Source: an uncultured Lysobacterales bacterium (GTDB lineage: Bacteria > Pseudomonadota > Gammaproteobacteria > Xanthomonadales > SZUA-36). Taken from it: a stretch of 10,573 bases of DNA. The stretch's first letter is position 1, and each line of letters starts with the position of its first letter. Location: NCBI GenBank assembly GCA_937995275.1, contig CALKKN010000149.1:1-10573 (forward strand), read 5' to 3'. Both the position numbers and the translations under genes were made by a program. This document shows, piece by piece, positions 1 to 7,166 of this stretch. Under the pieces are notes generated by a model. The model was not told the DNA's origin. It made no database searches and saw nothing but the letters and a program-made list of their open reading frames with translations.

Positions 1-855
1 CTGAACCGCGTGCAGGAACTCACCAGCATCAGCGACGCCCAGGCCATGGCGAAGCAGCTCGAAAAGGAGAAAAAGCAGTTCGGCGGCATCGAGATCGCCG
101 GCAAGACCCTCGGCGTGGTGGGGTTGGGCGCGATCGGGTCGATGGTGGCCAACGTCGCGCTGGAACTGGGCATGCACGTCGCCGGTTACGACCCTGCGCT
201 CTCGGTGGAAGCAGCCTGGCGGCTGTCCAACCGCGTCGAGAAGGTGGACAGCCTCGATGCGCTGCTGAAAGTTTCCGACTACGTGACGCTGCACGTGCCG
301 TTCATCGAGCAGACCCGGCACCTGATCGACGCCGACGCCCTGCAGCGGTTCAAGCCTGGCGCGCGCCTGCTCAACTTCGCGCGCGAGGAGATCGTCGACG
401 TGGACGCCGTCATCGCCGCACTCGACGCTGGACGCCTTGGGACCTTCATCACCGACTTCCCCGTTCCCGGGCTCCTCGGGCGCAATGACACGCTCCTGTT
501 CCCCCACCTGGGCGCCAGCACGGCGGAGGCCGAGGAGAACTGCTCGGTCATGGCTGCCGAACAGTTGATGGATTTCCTCGACAACGGGAACATCGTGAAC
601 TCCGTCAACTATCCGCAGACCCGCATGGCCCGGGACGGCGGTTACCGCATCACGTTCGCCAATGAAAACGTGCCGCGCGTGCTGGGCACCGTGTTGTCCG
701 TGCTGGCGGATCACGACGTCAATGTCATCGACATGGTCAACAAGAGCCTGCACGACATGGCGTACAACATCATCGACGTCGAGTCGGAACCGACGCCGGA
801 GATCATCTCGGCCATCGCCGCGGCGGACGGCGTCATGCACGTGCGAGTCATCTAG
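1..855 (+). CDS. serA: D-3-phosphoglycerate dehydrogenase, C-terminal 284 residues (5' partial)
   Basis: This enzyme oxidises 3-phosphoglycerate to 3-phosphohydroxypyruvate with NAD+, the first step of serine biosynthesis, in the cytoplasm. The reading frame is open from base 1, so the true start and the N-terminal substrate-domain half lie outside the window. The Rossmann NAD motif GLGAIG is at visible residues 41-46. The conserved arginine lies in LNFAREEIVD and the catalytic histidine in PHLGAST. The C-terminal stretch (about 215-284) is an ACT domain beginning YRITFANENVP, the usual serine-feedback module. It follows the catalytic domain directly, without the extra domain of long SerA types. 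The segment between Arg and His (DFPVPGLLGRND) lacks the usual catalytic-Glu context, as in the SerA subtype with a DFP..LLG stretch there. The gene ends in TAG and is followed by an intrinsic terminator. The family call is secure; substrate specificity is inferred from the overall match. Confidence 0.93.
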   Translation: MNRVQELTSISDAQAMAKQLEKEKKQFGGIEIAGKTLGVVGLGAIGSMVANVALELGMHVAGYDPALSVEAAWRLSNRVEKVDSLDALLKVSDYVTLHVPFIEQTRHLIDADALQRFKPGARLLNFAREEIVDVDAVIAALDAGRLGTFITDFPVPGLLGRNDTLLFPHLGASTAEAEENCSVMAAEQLMDFLDNGNIVNSVNYPQTRMARDGGYRITFANENVPRVLGTVLSVLADHDVNVIDMVNKSLHDMAYNIIDVESEPTPEIISAIAAADGVMHVRVI

Positions 856-885
856 CGTCGCCGGTCGGGCGCTGTTAAGGTATCG

Positions 886-914
886 GGACCCCGCTGCGGC
901 GGGGTCCTTTTTTT
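886..914 (+). terminator. Intrinsic (Rho-independent) terminator after serA
   Basis: A perfect 9-bp stem (GGACCCCGC at 886-894 pairing with GCGGGGTCC at 899-907) closes a 4-base loop TGCG and is followed at once by seven T (908-914). This is the textbook form of a plus-strand terminator and begins 30 bases after the serA stop. It ends only 18 bases before the ppc start codon. It should therefore separate serA from ppc, or act as a leader element if ppc is transcribed from upstream. Confidence 0.9.
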
Positions 915-932
915 GCCACTGTCGCTGCCGCC

Positions 933-3658
933 ATGAGCAAACTGCGCCACATCGACCTTCCCGAGAAGGACGCCCCGTTGCGGGCCGACGTCAGCCTGCT
1001 GGGTTCCCTGGTGGGCGACGTCCTGGTGGACCAGCACGGCGACGACCTGCTCGAGCGGGTCGAAACCGTGCGCAAAGCCGCGATTCGCCAGCGGGAGGGG
1101 AGCCGGTCACGGGGGCCGACCTGGATCAGTTGCTGGCCGGGCTCGCGCCCGCGGACATGATGCAGGTCATCCAGGCGTTCACCACGTACCTGCGGGCTGT
1201 GAACCTGGCCGAAAAAGTGCACCGCATCCGCCGGCGCCGGGCCTATCAGCGTGCTGACGCCGGAGCCCAGCGGGGCAGCCTGGACGCCGTTCTGGCCGAA
1301 CTGAAGGAGCAGGGCCTCGAGCCCGGTGCGGCGGCCGCGGCGATCAACGCGCTGCGCATCCAGCCGGTATTTACGGCCCATCCCACCGAGGCCACCCGGC
1401 GCACGATCCAGGAGAAGGAATACGACATCGTGCTGCGCCTGGTCGAGCGTCTCAACCCGGAACTCACCCCGGGCGAGGAGGAACTGGCCCTGAGCCGCAT
1501 CCGCGCCGCGCTGACTTCCTCCTGGCAGACGCGGCTGGTGCCGCACACGCGGCCGACCGTGGCCGACGAACTGGACAACATCCTCTTCTACCTGACGGGC
1601 ATTCTCTACCGGGTGACGCCGGTGTATTACGAAGCCGTTCAGCAGGCATTCGAAAAGCACTTCGGCACCGCTCCCGAGGCGTTCCTCGAAGACCTGATCC
1701 TGCGATTCGGGTCCTGGGTGGGCGGCGACATGGACGGCAACCCCAATGTTACGGCCCGGACGCTGATGGACACGCTGGCCCAGCAGCGCGCGGTCATCGT
1801 CCGGCGATACCTGCCGGAGGTCAGGCGGCTGGCGCGCTACCTGAGCCAGTCCCTGTCCGAGATGCCGGTAACGGCCGCCGTTCTGCAACGGCTGGAACGT
1901 TACCGGGAACTGCTGCCGGAAGCGGCCCGGGAGATACCCGAGCGGCACACGGACATGCCCTATCGCAGCCTGCTGAACTTCGTGGCCGGCCGCCTGGAAG
2001 CAACGCTGAGGGAGTCTGACGCCGGGTATGCCACTGCTGCGGACTTCGTCGCCGACCTGCGCCTGGTGCGGGACAGCCTGGCCGCCAACAAGGGCGCGCA
2101 CGCCGGGCTGTTCGGCGTCGACCGCCTGCTGGTCCGCGCCCGTACCTTCGGCTTCCACCTCGTCACGCTGGACGTCAGGCAGGACGCGCTGGTGCATCGT
2201 CGGGTGATGCGCGAGCTGCTGGGTTGCCCCGACTGGCTGGACCGCGAACCCGCCAACCGGGCCGGCGTACTGGCGCACCTGCTGGCGACCGACGGCTTGC
2301 CGGCGCCCGCCCATGATGCGAGCCTGTCGCCGGAAGCCGAGGAGGCCCTGGCGGTGTTCCGGGCGATATCCTCCGCCCGCCAGGTCTACGGCAGCGCGGC
2401 CATCGGGCTGTTCATCATCAGCATGACCCAGGGCGCTGACGACGTGCTGACCGCGCTGGCGCTCGCCGAAATCGCCAATCCGCACACCGGTGCGGCGCGG
2501 CGCCTCGATGTCGCACCCCTGTTGGAAACGGTCGACGATCTCGACGCCGGCCCGGATATCCTGCGCGAGTTGCTGGGCTTCGAGGTGTACCGCAAGCATC
2601 TCGCCGGCCTCAAGCACCGGCAGGCGGTCATGGTCGGCTACTCGGACAGCAACAAGGACAGCGGCATCGTGGCCTCGCGCTGGGCGCTGTACGAGGCGCA
2701 GCGGCAACTGGTCCGGGTGGGGGCCGACGAACATATCGACGTCGTGTTCTTCCACGGCCGGGGCGGCACGGTCAGCCGGGGCGGCGGCAACCTCGTCAAC
2801 GGCATCCTCGGCGCTCCGCCGGATACCGTGAAAGGATTCCTGCGGCTGACCGAGCAGGGCGAGGTCATCAACCAGAAATACGGCGTCCGTTTCCTGGCCC
2901 TGCGCAACCTGGAGCTCGTGACCGGCGCGACGCTGGCGCATACCGTGGGTGGGCGGGTCAGCGGGTTCGACGACGAACAGCGCGCGATACTGGCCTTCAT
3001 GGCCGACGCCTCGCGGCGCAAATTCCGCGGCGCGGTCTACGGGGACCCACGGTTCCCCGCGTTCTTCCGTGAAATCACCCCGGTGGACGTCATCGAGCGC
3101 CTGAACATCGGTTCGCGCCCGGCTTCGCGGCGCTCCGGAGAAGGTATCGAGAACCTCCGGGCCATACCCTGGGTGTTCTCCTGGGCGCAGGTTCGCATCG
3201 GCTTTCCCGGGGTCTACGGTTTCGGGACTGCACTGGACAGGGCTATCCGAGAATTCGGATTAGAAAAAATTCGTAACTTATGGAAAAAACAAATTTTCTT
3301 TGAAGCCATGATTGGTGATGTCGAGATGGTGCTGGGCAAGTCGGAACTGGGGATAGGCCAGCGGTACGCGAGCCTGGCGAGCCCCGAGCACGCGTACTTC
3401 TTCGATGCGATCCGGGAGGAGTTCGATCTCGCCGGGCAGCGCATCCTGGAGTTGAAGGAGCTTGACCGGCTGCTCGACGATCAGCGCGTCTTGCAGCGGA
3501 ACATCCGCCTACGGAATCCCTACGTGGACCCGCTGCACCTGCTGCAGATCGACCTGCTGGGGCGCTGGCGGGAGGACGGCCGCCGGGACGACGATCTGCT
3601 CGAGGCCCTGAAGGCCACGGTCAAGGGTATCGCGCTGGGTATCCAGAACACCGGTTGA
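933..3658 (+). CDS. ppc: Phosphoenolpyruvate carboxylase, with an apparent one-base frameshift near 1097-1100
   Basis: This cytoplasmic enzyme carboxylates phosphoenolpyruvate with bicarbonate to oxaloacetate, refilling the TCA cycle. Adding one G to the G4 run at 1097-1100 gives a 908-residue protein, normal for the family. In that numbering: TAHPTEA has catalytic His150, GGDMDGNP lies at 264-271, GYSDSNKDSG at 569-578 has Lys575, and FHGRGG has Arg610. Lys803, Arg861 and Asn906 of the C-terminal QNTG match the E. coli aspartate-inhibition site, so feedback inhibition by aspartate is expected. The start ATG at 933 is chosen because the following residues (PLRADVSLLGSLVGDV) match the PEPC N-terminus; no Shine-Dalgarno is visible before it. 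As written, that frame ends at 1160 and the catalytic part lies in the -1 frame. The latter's first ATGs (1157, 1160) would give a protein lacking about 75 residues. An AT-rich patch lies at 3251-3320. The gene converges on the minus-strand operon, with stop codons 38 bases apart. Confidence 0.92.
3251..3320 (+). other. AT-rich island inside ppc
   Basis: Counting by hand, these 70 bases hold 21 G/C (30%), while the 60 bases on either side are each 65% G/C. The ppc frame stays open and the protein remains recognisable (EFGLEKIRNLWKKQIFFEAM, residues about 774-793). The codons are of a different style: TTA, AAA, ATT, CAA and GAA in a gene otherwise full of CTG, AAG, ATC, CAG and GAG. An inverted repeat ATCCGA/TCGGAT (3245-3250 and 3255-3260, 4-base loop) marks its left edge. 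The cause is unknown: a recombination tract, a local regulatory element, or drift. Confidence 0.6.
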
Positions 3659-3673
3659 CCGAACCCCGGCCCA

Positions 3674-3693
3674 GCCGGCGGGCCGCGGCCGGC
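3674..3693. terminator. GC-rich inverted repeat between convergent ppc and the minus-strand operon (weak candidate)
   Basis: Two copies of the self-complementary hexamer GCCGGC (3674-3679 and 3688-3693) can pair around an 8-base loop. They lie in the 38-base gap between the ppc stop and the stop of the opposing enoyl-CoA hydratase gene. The location suits a two-way transcription end, but there is no T run on either strand, so it does not meet the standard for an intrinsic terminator. Chance is a real possibility in DNA this GC-rich. Confidence 0.25.
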
Positions 3694-3696
3694 GGA

Positions 3697-4485
3697 TCAG
3701 CGCCCGCTGAATCGTGCCGGTCGCTTGCCGACGAACGCCGAAACACCCTCCGCGAAATCCTCGGTGCGGCCCGCGTCGCGCTGCAGCCGCCTCTCGCGGT
3801 CCAACTGGTCGTCCAGGCCGGAGTCCAGCGCCGCCCAGGCGGACTGGCGGATCATCGACAGCACCCGGGTGGGGCCCTGCGCGAGCTTGCGAGCGAGTTC
3901 CAGGGCAACCGCATCGACCTCCTCGTCATCGACCAAGCGGGTGACCAGGCCGGCCTCGAAGGCCTTGTCCGCGGGATACCGCTCGCCGAACAGCATAAGC
4001 TCCATGGCCCGGACGCGGCCGATCGTACGCGCCAGCAGGTAGGCGGCGCCGCCGTCGGGCACCAGCCCGATATTGCAGAACGCCTGCAGGAAGTAAGCGC
4101 CACGCCCGGCGACAATGGCATCGCCCATCAGCGCGATCGAGCAGCCGACGCCGGCGGCCGCGCCGCGGACGGCCGTGACCAGCGGAACGGGCAGGTCGCG
4201 CAGCTTCCGGATCATCGGGTTGAACACGGTGTCGAGGAACTGGCCTATGTCGCGGTCCGGATCGCTGATGTCGATATCGCCCGCCGTCAGGTTGGCGCCG
4301 GCCGAAAAAGCCCGGCCGTGGCTGCCCAGTACGACCGCGCGCGCCTCGCTCCCCGCGCGGTCCAGCGCGTCGTTGAGCTCCTGGCCCATGTGTTGGGAGA
4401 GCGCGTTGAGAGCGGCCGGGTTGTTGAGAAGCACCACCGCCACGTCGCCGTCGCGGGTATAGTCGATGAACTCGTATTCGCTCAT
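3697..4485 (-). CDS. Enoyl-CoA hydratase/isomerase (crotonase) family protein, PaaG-like active site
   Basis: This 262-residue, full-length crotonase-fold protein acts on acyl-CoA thioesters in the cytoplasm. The oxyanion-hole segments are FSAGANL (60-66) and GAAAGVGCS (108-116). In true enoyl-CoA hydratases the second segment carries a catalytic Glu; here that place is Ser116. The second acidic position appears as Asp144 in GLVPDGG, the pattern of PaaG-type (1,2-epoxyphenylacetyl-CoA isomerase) and other double-bond isomerases. Isomerase chemistry is therefore more likely than simple hydration, though the substrate cannot be read from sequence. The ATG start is supported by an AGGAAA ribosome site seven bases upstream. 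It is the last gene of the minus-strand cluster, 31 bases after the APH-type kinase gene. Its product could shift or reshape an acyl-CoA before thiolysis to propionyl-CoA. The family call is secure; the function is inferred. Confidence 0.85.
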   Translation of the reverse strand: MSEYEFIDYTRDGDVAVVLLNNPAALNALSQHMGQELNDALDRAGSEARAVVLGSHGRAFSAGANLTAGDIDISDPDRDIGQFLDTVFNPMIRKLRDLPVPLVTAVRGAAAGVGCSIALMGDAIVAGRGAYFLQAFCNIGLVPDGGAAYLLARTIGRVRAMELMLFGERYPADKAFEAGLVTRLVDDEEVDAVALELARKLAQGPTRVLSMIRQSAWAALDSGLDDQLDRERRLQRDAGRTEDFAEGVSAFVGKRPARFSGR

Positions 4486-4516
4486 GTCTTTTTCCTGTCA
4501 GTCGTTTCGTTAGGGT

Positions 4517-5578
4517 TCATCCTCCCGCCTTCCGGGCCTGCTGCCAGGCGGTTTCGGCCAGCGTATCGAGGTAGCTGACCAGCTGATCCGCGCGGTCGCT
4601 GGAGGCGTTGCCGCGCAGGATACGACCTTTGACGCCGTGGATGATGGCGGCCAGCCGGAACATGTTGAAGGCGAGGTAGAAATCGAGGTCCGGAATGTCA
4701 TCGCGGCCGGTGTGGCGGCAATAGGCGGCCGTGTAGTCCGCCTCGCCGGGAAGGCTCAGGGCCGCGAAATCGGCCCCGGCCATGCCGGCGGGCAGGCTGG
4801 GCGGAATCCGGTAATTCATCAGGTGATAGGTAAAGTCGGCCAGCGGGTGCCCGAGCGTGGAAAGCTCCCAGTCCAGCACCGCGACGACACGCGGCTCGGT
4901 CGGGTGGAAAATGAGGTTGTCGCAGCGAAAATCCCCGTGGACGATGCTGGTCGGGCTGTCGTCGTCGGGGATGTTGCGCGGCAGCCACTCGACCAGGCGG
5001 TCCATGGCGGCAATGCGCCCGGCTGCCTCGTCCTGCAAATACTGCCTTGACCAGATCGTGATTTGCCGCTCGACAAAATTCCCCGGTTTTCCGTAATTGC
5101 CCAGTCCCGCCGCCTCGTAGTCGATCCGGTGCAGCCGTGCGATCGTTTCGCACATCGATTCGTAACAGGCCCGGCGTTCATCGGTCGGCACTTCCGGCAA
5201 CCTCGGGTCCCAGAAAATCCGCCCGTCCACCATGTCCATCACAAAGAACGGCGTGCCGAGGACCTCGCTGTCCTCGCACAGGCCGTAGGTGCGGGGCACC
5301 GGGAAACCGAGCGGCCCCAGTGCCGTCATTATCCGGTATTCACGCTCGACGGCGTGTGCGCCCTTCAGCAGTTTGCCGGGTGGCTTGCGGCGCAGGACGT
5401 ACTGCCTCCCCGGGGAAGTCAGTTTGAATGTCGGATTGGACTGCCCGCCGGGGAACTTCTCGACCTCGATGGGCCCCTCGAAGCCCTCGACATGCTGCTC
5501 CATCCATGCCTCGAGAGGCGCGGCGTCGAATTGGCCGCTCGGTTCGTTCCCCGTAGGCTGGATGACTCTGCCTGGCAT
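4517..5578 (-). CDS. APH-family phosphotransferase, ACAD10/LvaA-like (possible hydroxyacyl-CoA kinase)
   Basis: This 353-residue kinase-fold protein belongs to the aminoglycoside-phosphotransferase family but, judging by context, not to the drug-resistance members. Visible motifs are YVLRRKP with the likely ATP-binding Lys65, the catalytic loop IVHGDFRCDN (HGD at 214-216, Asn221), and the metal-binding LDWELSTLGHPLADF (Asp236). The LRRKPPG and WELSTLGHPLAD wording is typical of the ACAD10/ACAD11-like subfamily. Members of that group, and bacterial LvaA of levulinate catabolism, phosphorylate 4-hydroxyacyl-CoAs so that the hydroxyl can be moved and the chain cut to propionyl-CoA and acetyl-CoA. 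The neighbours here are propionyl-CoA carboxylase genes and a crotonase, which fits that idea, but no acyl-CoA dehydrogenase partner lies in the window. The start ATG has no clear Shine-Dalgarno. It lies 12 bases after the stop of the preceding acyltransferase gene, in the same frame, suggesting translational coupling. Confidence 0.87.
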   Translation of the reverse strand: MPGRVIQPTGNEPSGQFDAAPLEAWMEQHVEGFEGPIEVEKFPGGQSNPTFKLTSPGRQYVLRRKPPGKLLKGAHAVEREYRIMTALGPLGFPVPRTYGLCEDSEVLGTPFFVMDMVDGRIFWDPRLPEVPTDERRACYESMCETIARLHRIDYEAAGLGNYGKPGNFVERQITIWSRQYLQDEAAGRIAAMDRLVEWLPRNIPDDDSPTSIVHGDFRCDNLIFHPTEPRVVAVLDWELSTLGHPLADFTYHLMNYRIPPSLPAGMAGADFAALSLPGEADYTAAYCRHTGRDDIPDLDFYLAFNMFRLAAIIHGVKGRILRGNASSDRADQLVSYLDTLAETAWQQARKAGG

Positions 5579-5590
5579 CGGGTCGCTGGA

Positions 5591-6580
5591 CTACTGGCCT
5601 TGATCGGACATGGCGTCCGCCGTGGCCTTCAGCGTCTGGACGTTGATCACCGGGAAGTACCGGGCCTCCCATTCCGTGCCGCGCATCGCCTTCTTGATCA
5701 TGCCTTCCAGGTTGGGGCGTTTGGCGTCCGGCTCGCCGGGGCCGATACCGCCGCCGAATTCGACGATCGTGCCGACACCCGCCGACAGCGCCGCGACGAG
5801 GTTGGCGTGCCACAGCACCGCGTGGAACAACTGGAAGAACAGGCGTGAGCGAATCGCATCCGGATCGGGATCGTGAAAGCCCCCGGTGAAGTTCGACAAC
5901 ACGCGGATGCCGGGCGCCGCGAAGTCGGCGTCCGCCAGGACATCGCGATAATGCTGCGCGGCGGTCACCATGTAGTAGGTGTGGAACGCCCCCTCGGTTT
6001 TGAGCCGGACATAGCGCTTGCGCGGATACTGTTCCGCGACCTCGGCCTCGACCCGCTCGAGGTCCTCGGCCCGGCCGCCGATGACGGTCTGTTCGGGAAG
6101 ATTGCAGCCGGCCACCGCGCAATGGAACCGTTCGGCCATCGGCCGAATGGTCTCGATATCCAGCGGAAAGGCGGTCATCTCGCCGGTGCCGTGGGTACCC
6201 ATCAGTTCGCCACGTTGCTGCACCAGCCGCAGCGCGCTTTCGAAGCTGAGCGCTCCGGCGGCGACCAGCGCGGAGTATTCACCCAGGCTGTGGCCGCCCA
6301 CCAGTGAAGGCTGCAGCCGTCCGCCCGGCAGCTCGCTGAACACCTTGAAGCAGGCAATCGAATGCGTCAGCAGGGCGGGCTGGGTATAGCGGGTCAGGTT
6401 GAGCTGTTCCTCCGGGCCGTCAAAGCAGAGCCCCGCCAGGTCGTAGCCGAGCACGTCGCCGGCCTGCTCGTAAATCCGCCGCGCCGCCGGATATTCGTCG
6501 CACAGGTCCCGCCCCATGCCCACGTACTGCGAGCCCTGCCCGGGGAATAAGAACAACGTGTTTTGAGCATGCTCAGCCAT
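5591..6580 (-). CDS. FabD-like ACP S-malonyltransferase / acyltransferase-domain protein
   Basis: This 329-residue stand-alone acyltransferase is of the type that moves malonyl groups from CoA to acyl carrier protein. In order it shows the N-terminal FPGQGSQYVGMG motif, the nucleophile elbow GHSLGEYSALVAAG with Ser98, QQRGELM with Arg123 (expected to hold the malonyl carboxylate), and GAFHTYYM with His200. GAFH at the last site is the form linked to malonyl, rather than methylmalonyl, choice in polyketide acyltransferases. The C-terminus (EFGGGIGPGEPDAKRPNLEG) departs from the usual FabD ending. I chose the ATG at 6580 because homology starts right after it and an AGGA lies upstream; an in-frame GTG at 6613 would add 11 residues. 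No other fatty-acid synthesis gene is nearby. Its place among propionyl-CoA genes is unusual, and its true acyl donor is unknown. Confidence 0.83.
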   Translation of the reverse strand: MAEHAQNTLFLFPGQGSQYVGMGRDLCDEYPAARRIYEQAGDVLGYDLAGLCFDGPEEQLNLTRYTQPALLTHSIACFKVFSELPGGRLQPSLVGGHSLGEYSALVAAGALSFESALRLVQQRGELMGTHGTGEMTAFPLDIETIRPMAERFHCAVAGCNLPEQTVIGGRAEDLERVEAEVAEQYPRKRYVRLKTEGAFHTYYMVTAAQHYRDVLADADFAAPGIRVLSNFTGGFHDPDPDAIRSRLFFQLFHAVLWHANLVAALSAGVGTIVEFGGGIGPGEPDAKRPNLEGMIKKAMRGTEWEARYFPVINVQTLKATADAMSDQGQ

Positions 6581-6613
6581 ATTTCCGATTCCTGAAGTTC
6601 CCGGCGGATGCAC

Positions 6614-6642
6614 AGCTTAGACAGTGGCCGGCACTCAGGCAA
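6614..6642 (-). promoter_or_regulatory. Weak sigma-70-like promoter candidate upstream of the acyltransferase gene
   Basis: On the minus strand TTGCCT (6637-6642) and TAAGCT (6614-6619) are separated by 17 bases, in the 79-base gap before the acyltransferase start. The -35 matches four of six consensus bases and the -10 three of six. This is the widest gap in the minus-strand cluster upstream of this point, so a secondary promoter here is reasonable, but the match is weak. Confidence 0.2.
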
Positions 6643-6659
6643 GCCGGTTCAGCCGCTTC

Positions 6660-7133
6660 TCAGGCCAGCCGTTCGAAGGCTTCCCGCACTTCGGGCGGCG
6701 CTTGCACCAGCTCGATCAGCACACCCTCGCCGCCGATGGGCGCTTCCTCGCTGCCCTTGGGGTGGATGAAGCAGATGTCGAACCCGGAGGCGCCCCGGCG
6801 GATGCCGCCGGGCGTGAAGCGCACGCCGCGCTCCTCCAGCCAAACCACGGCGGCCGGCAGGTCGTCGATCCACAGGCCCACGTGGTTCAGCGGCGGGCTG
6901 TGCACGGCGGGCTTTCTCGCCGGGTCGAGTGGCTGCATCAGGTCGACTTCCACGCGCAGCGGACCGCGGCCCAGCACGGCGATGTCCTCGTCCACGTTCT
7001 CGCTTTCGCTGCGGTAGTCGCCGACGACCTTCAGGCCGAAGGTGTCCACCCACAGTTTCCGCAATCGTCCCTTGTCGGCGCCGCCAACGGCGATCTGCTG
7101 AATGCCCAGCACCCTGAATGGGCGTTCGTCCAT
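6660..7133 (-). CDS. VOC-superfamily protein, methylmalonyl-CoA epimerase type
   Basis: This 157-residue glyoxalase/VOC-fold protein has two beta-alpha-beta repeats. Methylmalonyl-CoA epimerases of this fold convert the (S)-methylmalonyl-CoA made by propionyl-CoA carboxylase to the (R) form used by the B12-dependent mutase. Family features include [12 protein letters not shown] (27-38), the [11 protein letters not shown] stretch (61-71), [16 protein letters not shown] (81-96, His84) and GVLIELVQ (137-144, Glu141). The first metal ligand, normally His in a DHIGIAV-like strand, is replaced here by Gln13 in GIQQIAVGG. The protein could be a variant epimerase or a relative with a different acyl-CoA substrate. 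The ATG start is preceded by GGGAG nine bases upstream. It lies 33 bases after meaB, which strongly supports a role in methylmalonyl-CoA handling. The fold is certain; the exact reaction is inferred from context. Confidence 0.8.
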   Translation of the reverse strand: MDERPFRVLGIQQIAVGGADKGRLRKLWVDTFGLKVVGDYRSESENVDEDIAVLGRGPLRVEVDLMQPLDPARKPAVHSPPLNHVGLWIDDLPAAVVWLEERGVRFTPGGIRRGASGFDICFIHPKGSEEAPIGGEGVLIELVQAPPEVREAFERLA

Positions 7134-7166
7134 GGTGTGTCACTCCCGGCGGGACCGTGGCCCGCG

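Noticed and set aside
662..1099. Upstream extension of the ppc catalytic frame through the end of serA
   Set aside because: The frame is open, but its translation is the out-of-frame shadow of serA and the gap region (Arg/Ser/Cys-rich). The true PEPC N-terminus is in the frame of ATG 933.
875..2941. 688-residue open frame on the minus strand opposite ppc
   Set aside because: It lies antisense to a clearly identified PEPC in a GC-rich gene, where long antisense open frames arise from codon bias. Its sequence is rich in Q, R, G and H with no recognisable domain.
3245..3275. Inverted repeat ATCCGA/TCGGAT beside A/T runs as a terminator
   Set aside because: On the plus strand it is followed by A-rich, not T-rich, sequence. 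On the minus strand the T run precedes the stem. It is also inside a gene.
3655..4578. 307-residue plus-strand frame beginning at the ppc stop (TTG overlapping TGA)
   Set aside because: The overlapping start looks like translational coupling, but the product is only the antisense of the crotonase gene and has no family resemblance.
4517..5578. Aminoglycoside resistance gene
   Set aside because: The APH fold is shared by many kinases. The ACAD10-like sequence style and the acyl-CoA metabolism neighbours argue for a metabolic role, with no sign of a resistance cassette or mobile element.
6630..6650. Hairpin CCGGC/GCCGG in the gap before the acyltransferase gene
   Set aside because: Five-base stem with a ten-base loop and no T run; expected by chance at this G+C content.
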